Assembly: GCF_003862495.1 (NCBI RefSeq)
Contig: NZ_RRCH01000021.1
Coordinates: 1 to 64,000, forward strand
DNA length: 64,000 bases
From: Halocatena pleomorpha
Lineage (GTDB): Archaea; Halobacteriota; Halobacteria; Halobacteriales; Haloarculaceae
Direction: 5' to 3'
Positions 9,577-17,936 of the stretch are shown here, one piece after another (the first letter of the stretch is position 1; every line of letters starts with the position of its first letter). The position numbers and the translations under genes were made by a program. The notes below the pieces were generated by a model. That model searched no databases. It saw nothing but the letters and a program-made list of their open reading frames with translations, and was not told the origin of the DNA.

Positions 9577-9590
9577 TTAGGCTAGCCTAA
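9577..9590. promoter_or_regulatory. DtxR-like iron-box palindrome
   Basis: TTAGGCTAGCCTAA is a perfect 14-base palindrome that fits the half-site of DtxR/IdeR/SirR operators. It sits between the TATA-like element (CTTATA, about 9566-9571) and the ATG at 9595, so it covers the expected transcription start. Binding by an iron-loaded repressor would block initiation. The downstream gene is an iron-type binding protein, which supports the reading. Confidence 0.75.
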
Positions 9591-9594
9591 AAAC

Positions 9595-10782
9595 ATGGAT
9601 AGGCGAGATCGTTCCGTGTCGTCACCAGCGCGGCGCGGAATGCTCAAAACCGCCGGTGGGCTTTTCATCGGCGGACTTGCGGGGTGCATTAGCGGTCAGT
9701 CAGGAACCGGATCGACGCCACCCTCGGATGGGACGGGGCGTTCCGTGTCGGTCGCACCGGTTGGAGACGTATCGTTGGAATCCCGCCCGGAACGGATATT
9801 CAGTGTGTATCCACAGTATGCCGACATGGCTGTCGCGCTCGGGTATGGCGACGCCTTGAACGCGGTGTACGTCCCGGAGATGTCCGGACCGACGATGAAC
9901 CACTACTACGACCGGTTAAACGGGGTTTCGTTCGACTGGAATGATCTAGCGACACCGTTGAGCGATGGGTTGGTTCCGGAGTTGCTGTATGAACTCGACA
10001 GCGACATCCATTTCGCTGATCCCGCGTGGGTCTCGACTCAGAAAGGCTGGACACAAGCAGACATAACCGACGTTCGAGAGCACATTGCTCCATGGATCGG
10101 GAACTTCTACAGCGGAACGCACGCCGATCCGCCGGCGGGGTACGCCGATCGATACGAATATTACACGCTCTGGGAGCTGTTCGGCGCAATCGCGGAGTTG
10201 CTGGGAGAACAGGAGCGGTACCGCTCGCTCAAAGAGATCCATGCCGACGTGCACTCGACAATCGAATCGAAGCTCCCACCGAAAAACGAACGGCCGACTG
10301 CGGTCCGGGTGACGCTCGGTGACGGCGTGTTTTGGACCTACCACCTGAACCGACCGGGCTACTGGCTCGCGGACACCCGACCACTCGGCGCGGTCGACGC
10401 GTTCGCTGATCAGAACTGGGAGCAGCTCTGGGGCGAAGTTGGCTACGAGGCGATGGTCGAGGCTGATCCCGACATTATTCTCCATCTCTGGGGAATGACG
10501 CCCGATTACAGCACCGAACAGGCGCTCGATACTATGGCGAATCATCCAGTCGGAACGCAACTCTCTGCGGTAGCGAACGACCGGGTGTACGCACAGGGTA
10601 TGCGTTACCAGGGACCGATCATGAACCTCTTCCAACTAGAGATGACCGCGAAACAGCTGTATCCCGACCAGTTCGGCGCGTGGCCGGGGTACGTCGACGG
10701 GGAACCCTATCCCGAGATCCCAAAGGACGAACAGCTGTTCGACCGCGACCGCGTCGCAACGATCATCACCGGAGCCGGGTGA
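9595..10782 (+). CDS. Iron-siderophore-type ABC substrate-binding lipoprotein
   Basis: A 395-residue secreted binding protein. The N-terminus has a Tat-like RRGMLKTAGGLFIGG segment and the lipobox LAGC, so it is probably exported folded and lipid-anchored. The body is a class III periplasmic binding fold (VSVAPVGDVSLESRPERIFSV start, TMANHP and PGYVDG near the end) as used for ferric siderophores, heme or cobalamin. The iron box over its promoter favours iron. No permease or ATPase gene is adjacent, so it relies on a transporter coded elsewhere. It lies between mutL and mutS, which are both on the opposite strand. Confidence 0.82.
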   Translation: MDRRDRSVSSPARRGMLKTAGGLFIGGLAGCISGQSGTGSTPPSDGTGRSVSVAPVGDVSLESRPERIFSVYPQYADMAVALGYGDALNAVYVPEMSGPTMNHYYDRLNGVSFDWNDLATPLSDGLVPELLYELDSDIHFADPAWVSTQKGWTQADITDVREHIAPWIGNFYSGTHADPPAGYADRYEYYTLWELFGAIAELLGEQERYRSLKEIHADVHSTIESKLPPKNERPTAVRVTLGDGVFWTYHLNRPGYWLADTRPLGAVDAFADQNWEQLWGEVGYEAMVEADPDIILHLWGMTPDYSTEQALDTMANHPVGTQLSAVANDRVYAQGMRYQGPIMNLFQLEMTAKQLYPDQFGAWPGYVDGEPYPEIPKDEQLFDRDRVATIITGAG

Positions 10783-10791
10783 CCGAGCGTA

Positions 10792-13434
10792 TCAGTCTTC
10801 CAGTCGTTCCTGCCAGCGCTGGACAGTCGCCATTAACTCCACTGGAGACTGTTCGTTCACATCGATGTCGTTCAGCTCTTCAAGCACAGCTCCGCGTTCG
10901 TCGTCCACTTCATCTCCCCCGTCGGCGCTCGCTCGTTTGAACTGGCCCGATCCGAGATCGAACACCACTTGTTGGGTGTCGCCAGTGCCGTTCTTTGCCC
11001 CTCGCACGTCGATCGCTTTGTCCTCGCGCAGGCGTTCCAAGACGGTCTGGGAGCGGTCGACGACCGGCGAGGGGACGCTCGCCAACTCTGCGACGTGAAT
11101 CCCATACGACCGGTCGGCGGGACCGTCTTCGATCGTCCAGAGGAAGGTGACATCGCCGCCTCGGTCCTCAGCCGCCATGTGAACGTTGTGAACGCCCGGC
11201 AACCGATCTGCGAGGTCAGTCAGCTCGTGGTAGTGAGTGGCAAACAGCGTCTTGGCGTTAATCTGGTTGTGGAGATACTCCGTCGTAGCCCACGCGATCG
11301 AGATCCCATCGTAGGTGGCGGTCCCACGGCCCACCTCATCAAGGATCACGAGCGATTCCTCGGTCGCGGAATGGAGGATGTTGGAGAGTTCTTGCATCTC
11401 GATCATGAACGTCGATCGGCCCTGTGCGAGCTCGTCGATCGCGCCGACCCGCGTGTAAATCCCATCGACTAAACCGATCGTCGCCTCGCGCGCCGGAATG
11501 AAACTGCCGATCTGAGCGAGAAGTACGATCAGTGCGGTCTGTCGCATATACGTCGATTTCCCGCTCATGTTCGGACCGGTTACCACGAGAAAACGCCAGT
11601 CTTCGGTCATCGTGAGATCGTTGGGAACGAACTCGGTCTCTGTTTCCACGACGGGATGACGGCCGGCCTGAATGTCGATCGGGCCGGGGTCGGTGAGCGT
11701 TGGGCAGGTCCAATCGTGGCGCACAGCGTGGCGGGCGAGACTCGCCACGACATCGAATTCAGCTAGCGACCGACCCACATTCTGGAGCAGGCTGGCGTGC
11801 TCAGCCACGCGCGTGCGCAGTTCCTCGAACAGTTCGTACTCCAGTTCGCCTCGCCGTTCTTCGAGTCGGAGGATGTCGCGCTCGCGTTCGCGAAGTTCAT
11901 CAGTGACGTACCGCTGGGCGTTTTTCAGCGTCTTGATCCCTTCGTATTCGTTGGGAACGGCGTCGGTTTCGGATTTCGGTACCTGAATGTAGTAGCCGTC
12001 GGTCTTGTTGCGATCGACCGACAGCCGTCCGATGTCGTGACGGCCACTCTCCCGTTCAGCGAGCGTATCGATCCACTCGACGGCGCTCTCGTACTCCTCG
12101 ATGAGTGCGTCGAGTTCGTCGTCGTATCCCTGTCTGATGAGTCCGCCCTGAGTGAGCGTCTGTGGCGGGTCCTCGGCCAACGCGTCTGACAGTGCTGCTC
12201 GAAGCTCCGCTACAGCGGTGTGATCGAGTCGGTCGACGATCTCCGACAGCGGCGAGCCGGCGAGGCGATCCGAGCGTTCGATCCGGTCGACCACCTCGGG
12301 TAACAGCGCGAGCGTCTCCCGAACCCGAAGCAGGGTATGGGCGTCAGCGCTCCCCGATACTGAACGACTGGCCGCCCGTTCCAGATCCGAAGCGTCACCG
12401 AGTAACTCCCGCAACTCCTCGCGTACCATCGCGGATTCACAGAGCGCTTGCACGCCCGCTTGGCGTCGCTCCAACTCGCCTCGTGAGCGCCGCGGGCGGG
12501 TGAGCCACTCCTTTAACAGCCGCCCACCGGCGCTCGTCACGGTGTGATCGATCGTTTCGAACAATGATTGTCCCCCGCCGGTCATGGTTTCGACCAGTTC
12601 GAGGTTACGCTGGGTTGTCGCGTCCAGTTCGACGTGGTCGTCGGGACGGTATCGCTGAAGTCGCGTTACGGCAGCGAGCACGGAGATTCCCGTCTCCTCG
12701 ATGTAGGACAACACAGCCCCGGCCGCACGGATCGCCGTCTCGTGTTCGAGACCCACGCTGTCCTCGACCGCACCGAACTGTTCGCGTACGGTGTGTCTGG
12801 CCCGGCCGGGTGCGAACGCCTCGGTCGTGTGCAGCGTGGTGTTCGTTTCGACGCGCTCAGCGAGCCGTTCGAGGAGCCGGTCATTGCCCCGCGTGTCAGG
12901 GCCGGGGAGGACCTCAGTCGGCGTAAACCGATACAACTCCGTGAGCACGGCGTCCTCCCCCGTCACTGTCGTAACGTGGAACTGTCCAGTCGTGATGTCG
13001 ACGAAGGCGAGACCGTACTCGGCGTCATCGGTTTGATCCGCTCCCTCCACGACGGCCGCGAGATACTGGGCGTCTTCCGTCGTCGTTTCGAGCAGCGTTC
13101 CGGGTGTAACCACCCGCGTGATCGATCGAGCGTGACCGTTTTCGGTCTCGTGTTGATCCGCCACTGCCACGCGATACCCCCGCTCAACCAGCGCCCGTAC
13201 GTACGGCGTGAGATCGTCGACCGGCACCCCCGCCATTTGGTAGGTTTCACCGCCGCTCGATCGTTCCGACACCTTCAAATCTAACTCCTGACCCACTGTC
13301 TCCGCGTCGTCGTGAAAGAACTCGTAGAAATCTCCCATCTGCATCGCCAGCAAGTCTGCCTCCGAATCGCGTTTTAACGTGAGATACTCGCCGACGATTC
13401 CCTCCGCAGTCATACCGATTCGGTGGCGCGCCAT
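10792..13434 (-). CDS. mutS: DNA mismatch repair protein MutS
   Basis: An 880-residue MutS1-type protein. The mismatch-reading motif GDFYEFF is near residue 36. The ATPase has Walker A GPNMSGKST and Walker B LVILDEVGRGTATYDG, and a helix-turn-helix-like dimer region follows. MutS recognises mispairs and recruits MutL. The ATG at 13413 (7 residues shorter) is an equally good start. It ends 10 bases from the convergent binding-protein gene. Confidence 0.94.
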   Translation of the reverse strand: MARHRIGMTAEGIVGEYLTLKRDSEADLLAMQMGDFYEFFHDDAETVGQELDLKVSERSSGGETYQMAGVPVDDLTPYVRALVERGYRVAVADQHETENGHARSITRVVTPGTLLETTTEDAQYLAAVVEGADQTDDAEYGLAFVDITTGQFHVTTVTGEDAVLTELYRFTPTEVLPGPDTRGNDRLLERLAERVETNTTLHTTEAFAPGRARHTVREQFGAVEDSVGLEHETAIRAAGAVLSYIEETGISVLAAVTRLQRYRPDDHVELDATTQRNLELVETMTGGGQSLFETIDHTVTSAGGRLLKEWLTRPRRSRGELERRQAGVQALCESAMVREELRELLGDASDLERAASRSVSGSADAHTLLRVRETLALLPEVVDRIERSDRLAGSPLSEIVDRLDHTAVAELRAALSDALAEDPPQTLTQGGLIRQGYDDELDALIEEYESAVEWIDTLAERESGRHDIGRLSVDRNKTDGYYIQVPKSETDAVPNEYEGIKTLKNAQRYVTDELRERERDILRLEERRGELEYELFEELRTRVAEHASLLQNVGRSLAEFDVVASLARHAVRHDWTCPTLTDPGPIDIQAGRHPVVETETEFVPNDLTMTEDWRFLVVTGPNMSGKSTYMRQTALIVLLAQIGSFIPAREATIGLVDGIYTRVGAIDELAQGRSTFMIEMQELSNILHSATEESLVILDEVGRGTATYDGISIAWATTEYLHNQINAKTLFATHYHELTDLADRLPGVHNVHMAAEDRGGDVTFLWTIEDGPADRSYGIHVAELASVPSPVVDRSQTVLERLREDKAIDVRGAKNGTGDTQQVVFDLGSGQFKRASADGGDEVDDERGAVLEELNDIDVNEQSPVELMATVQRWQERLED

Positions 13435-13517
13435 CGGGTAAAACGCTATGGGTTCGGTGTCAGCGTCGTCGATCGGACGCGTAGATTTATATTCCGAAAG
13501 GGGACCACCACGAATCT

Positions 13518-14228
13518 ATGAACAGCCTCGCAGTCGTCGGTGCGGTCGGTGGAGTCGGAACGACCCGAACGTGTTTAGAGTTCGCGGGAATGCTCGCGCG
13601 GGATGGGCGATCGGTCGCGGTTCTCGACGCCGCATACGCGACACAGGGGCTATCGGACCACACTGCAGGACAGATCGATCCCGATATCACGGCGCTCGTG
13701 GTGGACGAGACGCCACTGGCAGCAGGACTCATCGAACTCGAACCCCCTACAGGACGACTCGCGTGTTGTCCAGCTAGAGCGCCGTTCGAGCGACTCGCGC
13801 GGGCTAAGGCGTCGGCAGCGGCCTGTCGATTCGAGGAGCTGATCGAGGAGGCCGCTGCGTCGTTCGATCACGTCCTCATTGACACCCCACCAGTCGCGTC
13901 GAACCAGGCCATCGCGGCCGTCACGAGTGTCGATCGGATCGTCGTCGTTACCTCAGCGAACAGGCCGGGGACCGATGGATGGGCGCGGATTCACGACCGC
14001 CTCGACGATCTGGGGTGTCCCGAACCGGTGACGGTTCGGACCAACGCAGACGGAAACGGGAGCGGTGAGCGGCGTCTTCCTTCACCCGACACGACCGACC
14101 CAAGGCGGACACCGACAGCAGTTCACGCAGACACGTCGTTCACCGCCGCCGTGGCTGTAGCGGTCGAAACGGTGTTCGACACCGCGCTCGATCTCACGGT
14201 CGAAGCCGAGCGAGACGGGTTGCTGTAG
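13518..14228 (+). CDS. ParA/MinD-like protein with degenerate P-loop
   Basis: A 236-residue protein with a ParA/MinD fold pattern: first strand MNSLAVVGAVGG, second strand VAVLDAAYATQG, and the switch-like VLIDTPPVASNQA, followed by a strand ending in VVVTSANRPG. The Walker A of this family is KGGVGKTT; here it reads AVGGVGTTR. Both the signature lysine and the P-loop lysine are gone, so ATP hydrolysis is doubtful. It may be a pseudo-ATPase scaffold. It is convergent with 14233-14751 (4-base gap) and belongs to a haloarchaea-specific neighbourhood with TFB and MCM. Confidence 0.72.
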   Translation: MNSLAVVGAVGGVGTTRTCLEFAGMLARDGRSVAVLDAAYATQGLSDHTAGQIDPDITALVVDETPLAAGLIELEPPTGRLACCPARAPFERLARAKASAAACRFEELIEEAAASFDHVLIDTPPVASNQAIAAVTSVDRIVVVTSANRPGTDGWARIHDRLDDLGCPEPVTVRTNADGNGSGERRLPSPDTTDPRRTPTAVHADTSFTAAVAVAVETVFDTALDLTVEAERDGLL

Positions 14229-14232
14229 CCCG

Positions 14233-14751
14233 TTAACGGAGATCGTCCGCGTCACTCATCGTTTCGGCTAACACGTCACGTTTCGTGATCGTCGAACGCG
14301 TGGCCGAATCCGGCATAAACACCGGTTCGATCGTTTCACGCACACCCGGTAGCGGATCGTGTGTCTCTACGAACACGGCGAGCGCAAACTCCCTCTCGCT
14401 GGCGTTCGAAAGCTCACGGGCTTCTGCTCGTGTACACTCCGCGTCGATCCACTCCCGAACCACCCGGCGACCCATCGGTGAAAGCGGTGCGATCGGTTCA
14501 CCAAGTAGGTGGAGCGTCTTCGCGCCGGTGACAGGAGCAAGACCAGCCGCGCGCGAGCTTTCTCCGACACTCGATCCGTTGATGTACGACTCGACCAGCG
14601 TTACAGCTGCGTCGACAGTACACGGAAGATCGTCAGCGAACGGAGCCAAACGATCGGACAACGGAGTATCGGTCGCATCGATCGCCGCGACGCTCCGATC
14701 GTGCTGCTTCGATGTCACCTTCACTCCGGAGGCAATGTCAGCTAATCCCAC
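14233..14751 (-). CDS. Conserved haloarchaeal protein, HTH-like
   Basis: A 172-residue protein of unknown function that I recognise as a haloarchaeal family. The segment around residues 45-85 (TVDAAVTLVESYINGSSVG, SSRAAGLAPVTGAKTLHLLG) reads like a helix-turn-helix in which successive helices could bind DNA. The rest is helical and acidic. It lies between the ParA-like gene and TFB, and its AT-rich upstream spacer is shared with TFB's divergent promoter. Confidence 0.65.
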   Translation of the reverse strand: MGLADIASGVKVTSKQHDRSVAAIDATDTPLSDRLAPFADDLPCTVDAAVTLVESYINGSSVGESSRAAGLAPVTGAKTLHLLGEPIAPLSPMGRRVVREWIDAECTRAEARELSNASEREFALAVFVETHDPLPGVRETIEPVFMPDSATRSTITKRDVLAETMSDADDLR

Positions 14752-14886
14752 ACCTCTGTGAATGAATCATATTAACTTAAATGTTTGTTCCAGTGGAACA
14801 CTTAGTGAGGACTGTGGCTTTCGAACCTACCGGTAACCGATACGCTCTATCCGTTGTATCGGTCATTATTCGTATCGCCGGCTGCA

Positions 14887-14894
14887 TTTTTAAA
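14887..14894 (+). promoter_or_regulatory. TATA box of the TFB gene
   Basis: TTTTTAAA is centred about 32 bases before the ATG at 14923, which gives an almost leaderless transcript. This supports that start over the in-frame ATGs at 14854 and 14896. Confidence 0.5.
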
Positions 14895-14922
14895 GATGAG
14901 ATGGAACATAGTTTCAGATGTG

Positions 14923-15789
14923 ATGTACTCCACAGCAGATTCGTGCTGTCCAGAGTGTGATAGTCGTGTGAGACACGATGGGACCGAAAGTGTTTGTGAG
15001 CAGTGTGGTTTAGTGCTCGGTGAGGATCCGATCGATCACGGTCCAGAATGGCGTTCGTTCGATGACGACGACACGAGTCCTGTTCGGACAGGGGCACCGC
15101 TCACTCGATCGCGCCATGATCGTGGGCTGTCAACCGAGATCGGGTATTCGTCGCGTGTGAAGGGGCGTAAGCGGCGGCAGTTTGCCCGGTTGCGTCGGCA
15201 GCACAGTCGAGCACAGATCTCGACGAAGGCCGAACGCAATCAGGTGTACGCGTTCACCGAAATCAGGCGTCTCACGAGCGCGCTATCCCTGCCGACATCG
15301 ATCCGTGACCGCGCGTGTGTGCTGTTCGACTCGGCCCAGAACGCGAATCTGCTCCGTGGTCGATCCATCGAAGGGTTCACAGCAGCGGCAATTTACGCTA
15401 CGTGTCGGGCGGATTCGGTCTCACGAACGATCGAGGAGATCACGACGACGGCGCGGGCGTCGGAAGCCGAGCTGAAAGCAGCCTACAGTGCGCTCAACCG
15501 TGAACTCGGGTTGCCAACAGGACCAATTGATCCGGTGGAGTATCTCCCCCGATTTGCGTGCGCGCTTGACCTCCCCCAATCCGTCGAACACCGTGCTCAG
15601 GAGTTGGTTTCGGACGCGCGTGAGCGTGGATTGATCGCCGGTCGGAATCCGGGGGGGATCGCCGCCGCTTGTCTGTACACTGCTGCTACAGAAGCGTCGT
15701 GTGATCTCACTCAGGACGACGCTGCCGAGGTCGCTGGAGTGACACCCGTGACGCTCAGATCGACGTACTACGATCTCATCGACGCGTGA
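14923..15789 (+). CDS. tfb: Transcription initiation factor TFB
   Basis: A 288-residue TFIIB homologue. The N-terminal zinc ribbon uses Cys9, Cys12, Cys25 and Cys28 (CPEC/CEQC), followed by a B-finger/linker region and two cyclin-like repeats (about 100-190 and 195-285). It recruits RNA polymerase to TBP-bound promoters. Haloarchaea carry several TFBs that choose promoter sets; this one is slightly short and lies among uncharacterised genes rather than in a housekeeping context. Its 3' end overlaps the opposite-strand gene by 22 bases. Confidence 0.92.
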   Translation: MYSTADSCCPECDSRVRHDGTESVCEQCGLVLGEDPIDHGPEWRSFDDDDTSPVRTGAPLTRSRHDRGLSTEIGYSSRVKGRKRRQFARLRRQHSRAQISTKAERNQVYAFTEIRRLTSALSLPTSIRDRACVLFDSAQNANLLRGRSIEGFTAAAIYATCRADSVSRTIEEITTTARASEAELKAAYSALNRELGLPTGPIDPVEYLPRFACALDLPQSVEHRAQELVSDARERGLIAGRNPGGIAAACLYTAATEASCDLTQDDAAEVAGVTPVTLRSTYYDLIDA

Positions 15790-16421
15790 ATCGAATCAGC
15801 GAGGCGACGGAGTGCTCGGTGGACCGGTTTCACTACGAAATCATCAGACGCCATCGACGCGATTGAGCGGGGGGCGTCAGGAATTGGTGTCACTGGCGCT
15901 CGAAACTCCTGTTCAAGTTGTTCGAGAGCTGTCGTCTTGTCGGCACCGAGCAGTGCGATAGCTACGACCTCTGCGCCGGGCGTGTGCTCTCCCTCACACA
16001 CGTGACCCCGGTCGGAACGCGCCTTCTGAAGCGTCCGTACTGCTACCACCCGAGCAGCTGACGACATCCCGGTGTCTACGGTTTCCGGACAGTCGATGAG
16101 AACGGTGCCATACTCGCGCTCAATCGCGGCAAGGACCTCGATGAGCGCCGGATTCCTACCGAGGGGACGCCCACACGGAAAGATTGCTACTGGACCGACC
16201 TGACACACTGCCTCAATTAGGGACGCCCGCCCCGCGAGCACGTCGTGGATATCCGGTCCTCTGGTGGCCGTGTCGTGTTCCCAGCTCAGTTCCAGCGCAC
16301 CGTCAACGACGACCGCGTTCATGTGTGCACCAAGGTGGGCGGTGACTGCTGATCGCTCCCAACTCGGTCGACCGGTAACCGTGAGGATCATACGGCGTGT
16401 CGGTTCGGCATCGGTTATCAA
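15768..16421 (-). CDS. ParA-like protein lacking Walker A lysine
   Basis: A 217-residue protein whose strand pattern resembles ParA/MinD: RMILTVTGRPSWERSAVTAHLG, then AVVVDGALELSWE, then YGTVLIDCPETVDTG, then AARVVAVRT. The residues that should form GKGGxGKT read TGRPSWERS, with no lysine. It is the last gene of an apparent three-gene run (17563 to 15768), abutting the coiled-coil gene by one base. The function is unknown; a nucleotide-independent scaffold or regulator is possible. Confidence 0.6.
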   Translation of the reverse strand: MITDAEPTRRMILTVTGRPSWERSAVTAHLGAHMNAVVVDGALELSWEHDTATRGPDIHDVLAGRASLIEAVCQVGPVAIFPCGRPLGRNPALIEVLAAIEREYGTVLIDCPETVDTGMSSAARVVAVRTLQKARSDRGHVCEGEHTPGAEVVAIALLGADKTTALEQLEQEFRAPVTPIPDAPRSIASMASDDFVVKPVHRALRRLADSIHASMRS

Positions 16422-17228
16422 TCATAGGCTGACGACTGGCGCATTCAACCAGTCGGCAGCTGTTTGGGCGTTGTCGAATCGGTCACATTCGAGCACGACC
16501 GGGGCACGGATCTCGCCTAGCCGGGTGATTGTGAGTGCAACAGTTACAGGATCGTCGTCCGGTCCCGGAAGGGATTCGATCGTTCGCGTGAACTCTCCAT
16601 GGAGCCGGTCACACAGATGTTTGCGAGCGGCTCGTGCTAGATTCGCGGCCCGATCCTCAAGCGCGAGGCGCTCGTCGTGGCGATCGTGGCGTTGGCGCTG
16701 TCGTTCCCGTGCTCGTTCGAGCGTCTGCTCGGCCGCAGCGTGCTCGGTTTCCAACTCGCTCAGTTTCTGCATTGCGCGTTCAAGTGCCCGATACGGCTCT
16801 GACGTTTGCCGTTCTGGGTGCTCTCGGAGGGCTTTGACCTTCCCTTGCAGCCGAGCAACTCGCTCGCGTTGTCGTTCAATCTCGTCGGTCGTCTCGGCCA
16901 GGCGTTTGCGGGCTGCAGCAGTGTCAGTATCAGGGATCGACAGCTCTTCGATGCGGCCCTGTATTTTCTCGTACTCCTCGTCTTGGGGTGCCGACCATCC
17001 ACGGGACCGAGCGGCTGCTGCAAGCGCAGCAGATCGCCGGAGAGTCATTCCGGGCCGGAGCCGACCCACGTGCGCGTGGAGATCACCCGGTTTCTCACAC
17101 ACGACACGAAGCTCATCGCTCGTCCCATTGATCGCGTCGAGTACCTGCTCACCGTCGAACCGCGGCGTGACACCCGACAGCTCGATGACGCGGCCACACC
17201 ACACCGAGCCGTTTCGTTCTATTCTCAC
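16422..17228 (-). CDS. Coiled-coil protein, conserved haloarchaeal family
   Basis: A 268-residue protein that I recognise as a haloarchaea-specific family without known function. Residues 1-90 form a small domain with the conserved HAHVGRLRPGMTLRRSAALA segment. Residues about 100-210 are a long heptad-type coiled coil rich in Glu, Arg and Ala, and a short C-terminal domain follows. It overlaps the upstream gene by 4 bases (ATGA), showing translational coupling, and its partner is the ParA-like protein downstream. Confidence 0.68.
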   Translation of the reverse strand: MRIERNGSVWCGRVIELSGVTPRFDGEQVLDAINGTSDELRVVCEKPGDLHAHVGRLRPGMTLRRSAALAAAARSRGWSAPQDEEYEKIQGRIEELSIPDTDTAAARKRLAETTDEIERQRERVARLQGKVKALREHPERQTSEPYRALERAMQKLSELETEHAAAEQTLERARERQRQRHDRHDERLALEDRAANLARAARKHLCDRLHGEFTRTIESLPGPDDDPVTVALTITRLGEIRAPVVLECDRFDNAQTAADWLNAPVVSL

Positions 17229-17563
17229 AGCTTTCGCCGGGCCATTGTCGCCACGTCCGGGTGCTCCGTTCCGGCAGCGAACGCTGCGTACGGCGTGCTC
17301 GTATGTTCACGCTCCGCGTATGCCCACACCGCCTTCCGTACGCGCTCGGGGACTTCCATGTACTCGTTGAACGGTCTGGTCCGTTCGATCTGGACCGCTT
17401 CCGGGTGTTTCTCCCGGAGACGAAGCCCATGGAACGCACCGAGTTCCGTCGCCTCGAACAGTGCCGACCGACCGAACCACCGCACCACGGTATCCTCGTG
17501 AGAACGACGGACGTTCCGGAGGCTGCTCCGGGCGGACCGGGTGTATGTGATGATCAGGAGCAT
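17225..17563 (-). CDS. Conserved haloarchaeal protein of unknown function
   Basis: A 112-residue basic protein starting MLLIITYTRSARSSLRNV. The segments HEDTVVRWFGRSALFEATELGA and TPYAAFAAGTEHP look strongly conserved from memory of haloarchaeal homologues. I chose the ATG at 17563 because the longer reading frame adds 17 residues from the AT-rich spacer. It heads the run with the coiled-coil and ParA-like genes. No catalytic motif is recognisable. Confidence 0.66.
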   Translation of the reverse strand: MLLIITYTRSARSSLRNVRRSHEDTVVRWFGRSALFEATELGAFHGLRLREKHPEAVQIERTRPFNEYMEVPERVRKAVWAYAEREHTSTPYAAFAAGTEHPDVATMARRKL

Positions 17564-17657
17564 CCGAGTACTACTCGTATCTACTTGATATTTAATCCTA
17601 ATTAAGATTGACAAATATGATTATTATATTATTAAAATAAGATACAAGTTACACACG

Positions 17658-17936
17658 TTACTTGTGTTGGTCGACAGTCTCGATGTCGAATCGGTCGACA
17701 TCATCGACGAGGTTCTGGATCCGTTCTCGCGCGTCGCGCGGGGAGTCAGCGACGACGACGAGACCGTCGACAGGTGGTGGGCCGCTGGCTTTGTACGCCT
17801 CTCGTTCTTCGAAACTCGTCGCGTAGGTGCGAAGGATCGACCGTACGCGAATCTCCATCGATCCGAGATCTATTTCGCCGTCTTCGAACTCCGTGAGGGC
17901 GTCTTCGACGTTTCTGAGAGCGGATATGCGGTCCAT
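17658..17936 (-). CDS. Small conserved protein coupled to mcm
   Basis: A 92-residue acidic protein with no recognisable catalytic motif. Its ATG shares a base with the mcm stop codon (TAATG on the minus strand), so the two are almost certainly co-translated. The sequence has a central PPPVDGLVVVADSPRDARERI segment. A role linked to replication is inferred from the coupling only. Confidence 0.62.
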   Translation of the reverse strand: MDRISALRNVEDALTEFEDGEIDLGSMEIRVRSILRTYATSFEEREAYKASGPPPVDGLVVVADSPRDARERIQNLVDDVDRFDIETVDQHK

